64,000 nucleotides of DNA, from positions 1,178,001 to 1,242,000 of the forward strand of contig NZ_OZ040189.1 of assembly GCF_964048965.1 (NCBI RefSeq), written 5' to 3'. The notes beneath the pieces are model-generated. The model made no database searches, had not been told where the DNA came from, and saw only the letters and a program-made list of their open reading frames with translations. The DNA comes from Tenacibaculum sp. 190130A14a (lineage in GTDB: Bacteria; Bacteroidota; Bacteroidia; Flavobacteriales; Flavobacteriaceae). A program made the translations under genes and the position numbers. Numbering within the stretch: the first letter of the stretch is position 1; every line of letters starts with the position of its first letter. Of this stretch, positions 62,647 through 64,000 are shown piece after piece.

Positions 62647-63648
62647 ATGAACGAAATTAAATCTATCATCTCTGATATAAAAGCTGGAAATACCAAACCT
62701 ATTTACTTTTTAATGGGTGAAGAACCGTATTATATCGATAAGATTTCAGATTATATTGAAGATAACGTATTAGAAGAATCTGAAAAAGGTTTTAATCAAG
62801 TGGTAATGTATGGTAGAGATGTATCTATTGATGAAATTGTGTCTTCTGCAAAACGTTATCCAATGATGGCAGAAAAGCAAGTGTTGATTGTTAAGGAAGC
62901 ACAAGATTTGAGTCGTACTATTGATAAGATTGAAAGTTATGCGATCAATCCTCAACCTACTACTGTACTCGTTTTTAATTATAAATATAAAAAATTAGAT
63001 AAGCGTAAAAAAGCATATAAGGCCATTGCTAAGAATGGATTGATTTTCGAAAGTAAAAAGTTATATGAGAATCAAGTGTCCGATTGGATTCGACAAGTAT
63101 TGAGTTCTAAAAAGTTTAATATAGAGCCAAAAGCGTCGCAAATGCTGGTAGAGTTTTTAGGAACTGATTTAAGTAAGATAAGTAATGAGTTGGATAAGTT
63201 GGTTTCAGTGTTGCCTAAGGAAACCATTATTTCAGATAAGCATATCGAAGAAAATATAGGGATTTCAAAAGACTTTAATAATTTTGAGTTACGTAAAGCA
63301 GTTGGAGTAAGAGATATTGTAAAAGCAAATAGAATTATAAATTACTTTGCTCAAAATCCAAAGAATAATCCTTTGGTAATGACTATTTCTTTATTAAATA
63401 GTTTTTTTACACAATTATTAATGTATCATGGGTTGAAAGACAAGTCAAAGGCTACGGTTGCTAGAACTTTGGGAGTGAATCCATATTTTGTAGATGACTA
63501 TGTCAATGCTGCTCGTAATTATCCTATGAGAAAAGTTTCTCAAGTTATTGGTTTGTTAAGAGATGCTGATGTTAAAAGTAAAGGAGTAGGGGCTAATCAA
63601 TCCCATGCTGATATTTTAAAAGAGTTATTGTTTAAGATTTTACATTAA
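62647..63648 (+). CDS. holA: DNA polymerase III subunit delta
   Basis: HolA opens the sliding clamp as part of the clamp loader. The 333-aa protein has the N-terminal AAA-type region (IYFLMGEEPYYIDKISDYIE near 20), KQVLIVKEAQDLS near 78, VLVFNYKYKKLDKRKKAY near 106 and helical C-terminal domains (LSKISNELDKLVS near 175). Length matches the family. The stop overlaps the next start by one base (TAATG), so holA and the Crp-like gene are coupled. Confidence 0.95.
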   Translation: MNEIKSIISDIKAGNTKPIYFLMGEEPYYIDKISDYIEDNVLEESEKGFNQVVMYGRDVSIDEIVSSAKRYPMMAEKQVLIVKEAQDLSRTIDKIESYAINPQPTTVLVFNYKYKKLDKRKKAYKAIAKNGLIFESKKLYENQVSDWIRQVLSSKKFNIEPKASQMLVEFLGTDLSKISNELDKLVSVLPKETIISDKHIEENIGISKDFNNFELRKAVGVRDIVKANRIINYFAQNPKNNPLVMTISLLNSFFTQLLMYHGLKDKSKATVARTLGVNPYFVDDYVNAARNYPMRKVSQVIGLLRDADVKSKGVGANQSHADILKELLFKILH

Positions 63649-64000
63649 TGGAAAAAGATTCTGTTCTTTATAAAGAGTTTAAAGACTTATTATTATCTGA
63701 AGAAGAGCAGAGGTTAATTTTTTCTGGCTATGAAAAAATTGTAGTAAAGAAAGGTGAGTTATTGCTAAAAAAAGGAGCGATTGTAAATAATTATTACTTG
63801 GTTGAAAAAGGATTTTTACGCTCTTTCGTTTTGGATATTGAAGGGAATCAAGTAACTACAAGTTTTTATACTGAAGGAAATATAGTTTTAGAAGAAACTT
63901 CATTTTTTCTGAGAACTGCAACCCAAGAGAGTATAGAAGTGCTTGAAGACTCCGTTTTATGGAGTAAGAATTTTGTAATTTTTCAAGAGCATTTTAATAC
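63648..64000 (+). CDS. Crp/Fnr-family transcription regulator, 5' part
   Basis: The first 117 codons are in the window and run off its end. They encode a cyclic-nucleotide-binding-like beta barrel: KKGELLLKKGAIVNNYYLVE near 36, KGFLRSFVLDIEGN near 57, and YTEGNIVLEETSFF near 77. The DNA-binding domain would lie beyond the window. The ligand need not be cAMP; the canonical RxS phosphate-binding arginine is not evident in the visible part. It is coupled to holA by a one-base overlap. Confidence 0.88.
   Translation, partial: MEKDSVLYKEFKDLLLSEEEQRLIFSGYEKIVVKKGELLLKKGAIVNNYYLVEKGFLRSFVLDIEGNQVTTSFYTEGNIVLEETSFFLRTATQESIEVLEDSVLWSKNFVIFQEHFN

Noticed and set aside
1..64000. CRISPR arrays, tRNA or rRNA genes
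   Set aside because: No regularly spaced repeats, cloverleaf-like sequences or rRNA segments were recognised on either strand; a tRNAscan or Rfam search was not possible.

Overview
The window looks like a chromosomal segment of a low-GC marine-type flavobacterium (Bacteroidota, family Flavobacteriaceae). Evidence includes two large proteins with type IX secretion type B C-termini, a DUF5916 protein, an outer-membrane beta-barrel TonB receptor, a long NusB of 312 aa, a DUF3276 (PUR-fold) protein, leucine dehydrogenase, a menaquinone-type isochorismate synthase, and promoters of the Bacteroidota form TTTG-N19/20-TAnnTTTG. No tRNA, rRNA, CRISPR array or insertion sequence was recognised. Genus-level assignment is not possible from what can be read here.

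Region 1 (1-18961) is a dense defence-type island on the plus strand: eleven genes with no gap above 36 nt, many overlapping. It opens with the 3' end of hsdM, then hsdS, two DUF262 (GmrSD-like) proteins, hsdR and a YgjP-like zinc peptidase. Next comes a protein joining a degenerate (apparently dead) HsdM-like methyltransferase fold, an HsdS-like recognition domain, a coiled coil and a C-terminal HEPN-like RNxxxH motif. After a 97-aa orphan comes a tightly coupled trio: a 1470-aa fusion of PD-(D/E)XK nuclease, SF1 (Dna2/Upf1-like) helicase and class I methyltransferase; an AlkB-like Fe(II)/2OG dioxygenase; and a DUF2779 protein with a Cas4-like Fe-S nuclease and a DEDDy exonuclease. The trio is the best candidate for an undescribed nucleic-acid-targeting system.

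Region 2 (about 19000-22600) is the right edge of the island. It has a small serine recombinase under its own promoter with a 26-bp dyad, a complete TIGR02757 gene, a membrane zinc peptidase, a resident TIGR02757 gene cut at about codon 168, and a CPBP peptidase gene carrying an apparent frameshift. The likeliest reading is that the island inserted into the resident TIGR02757 gene and brought a diverged complete copy with it.

Region 3 (22600-64000) is ordinary flavobacterial chromosome. In order it holds lolD, a DUF5916 protein, sucC, a LytTR two-component pair divergent from a TonB receptor and YceI gene, uvrB, two tandem T9SS-secreted propeller proteins, an ABC-2 exporter, an OmpR-type two-component pair, coaE and a YbbR gene, and nusB-DUF1573-yajC. 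It continues with leucine dehydrogenase, an ABC exporter with a TTG start, a PUR-fold protein, a menaquinone-linked operon (isochorismate synthase, alpha/beta hydrolase, thioesterase), a threonylcarbamoyl-AMP synthase operon, a membrane-tethered sensor, a glycosyltransferase, holA and the 5' end of a Crp/Fnr regulator. Clear intrinsic terminators and several promoters and dyads in the gaps are listed individually.
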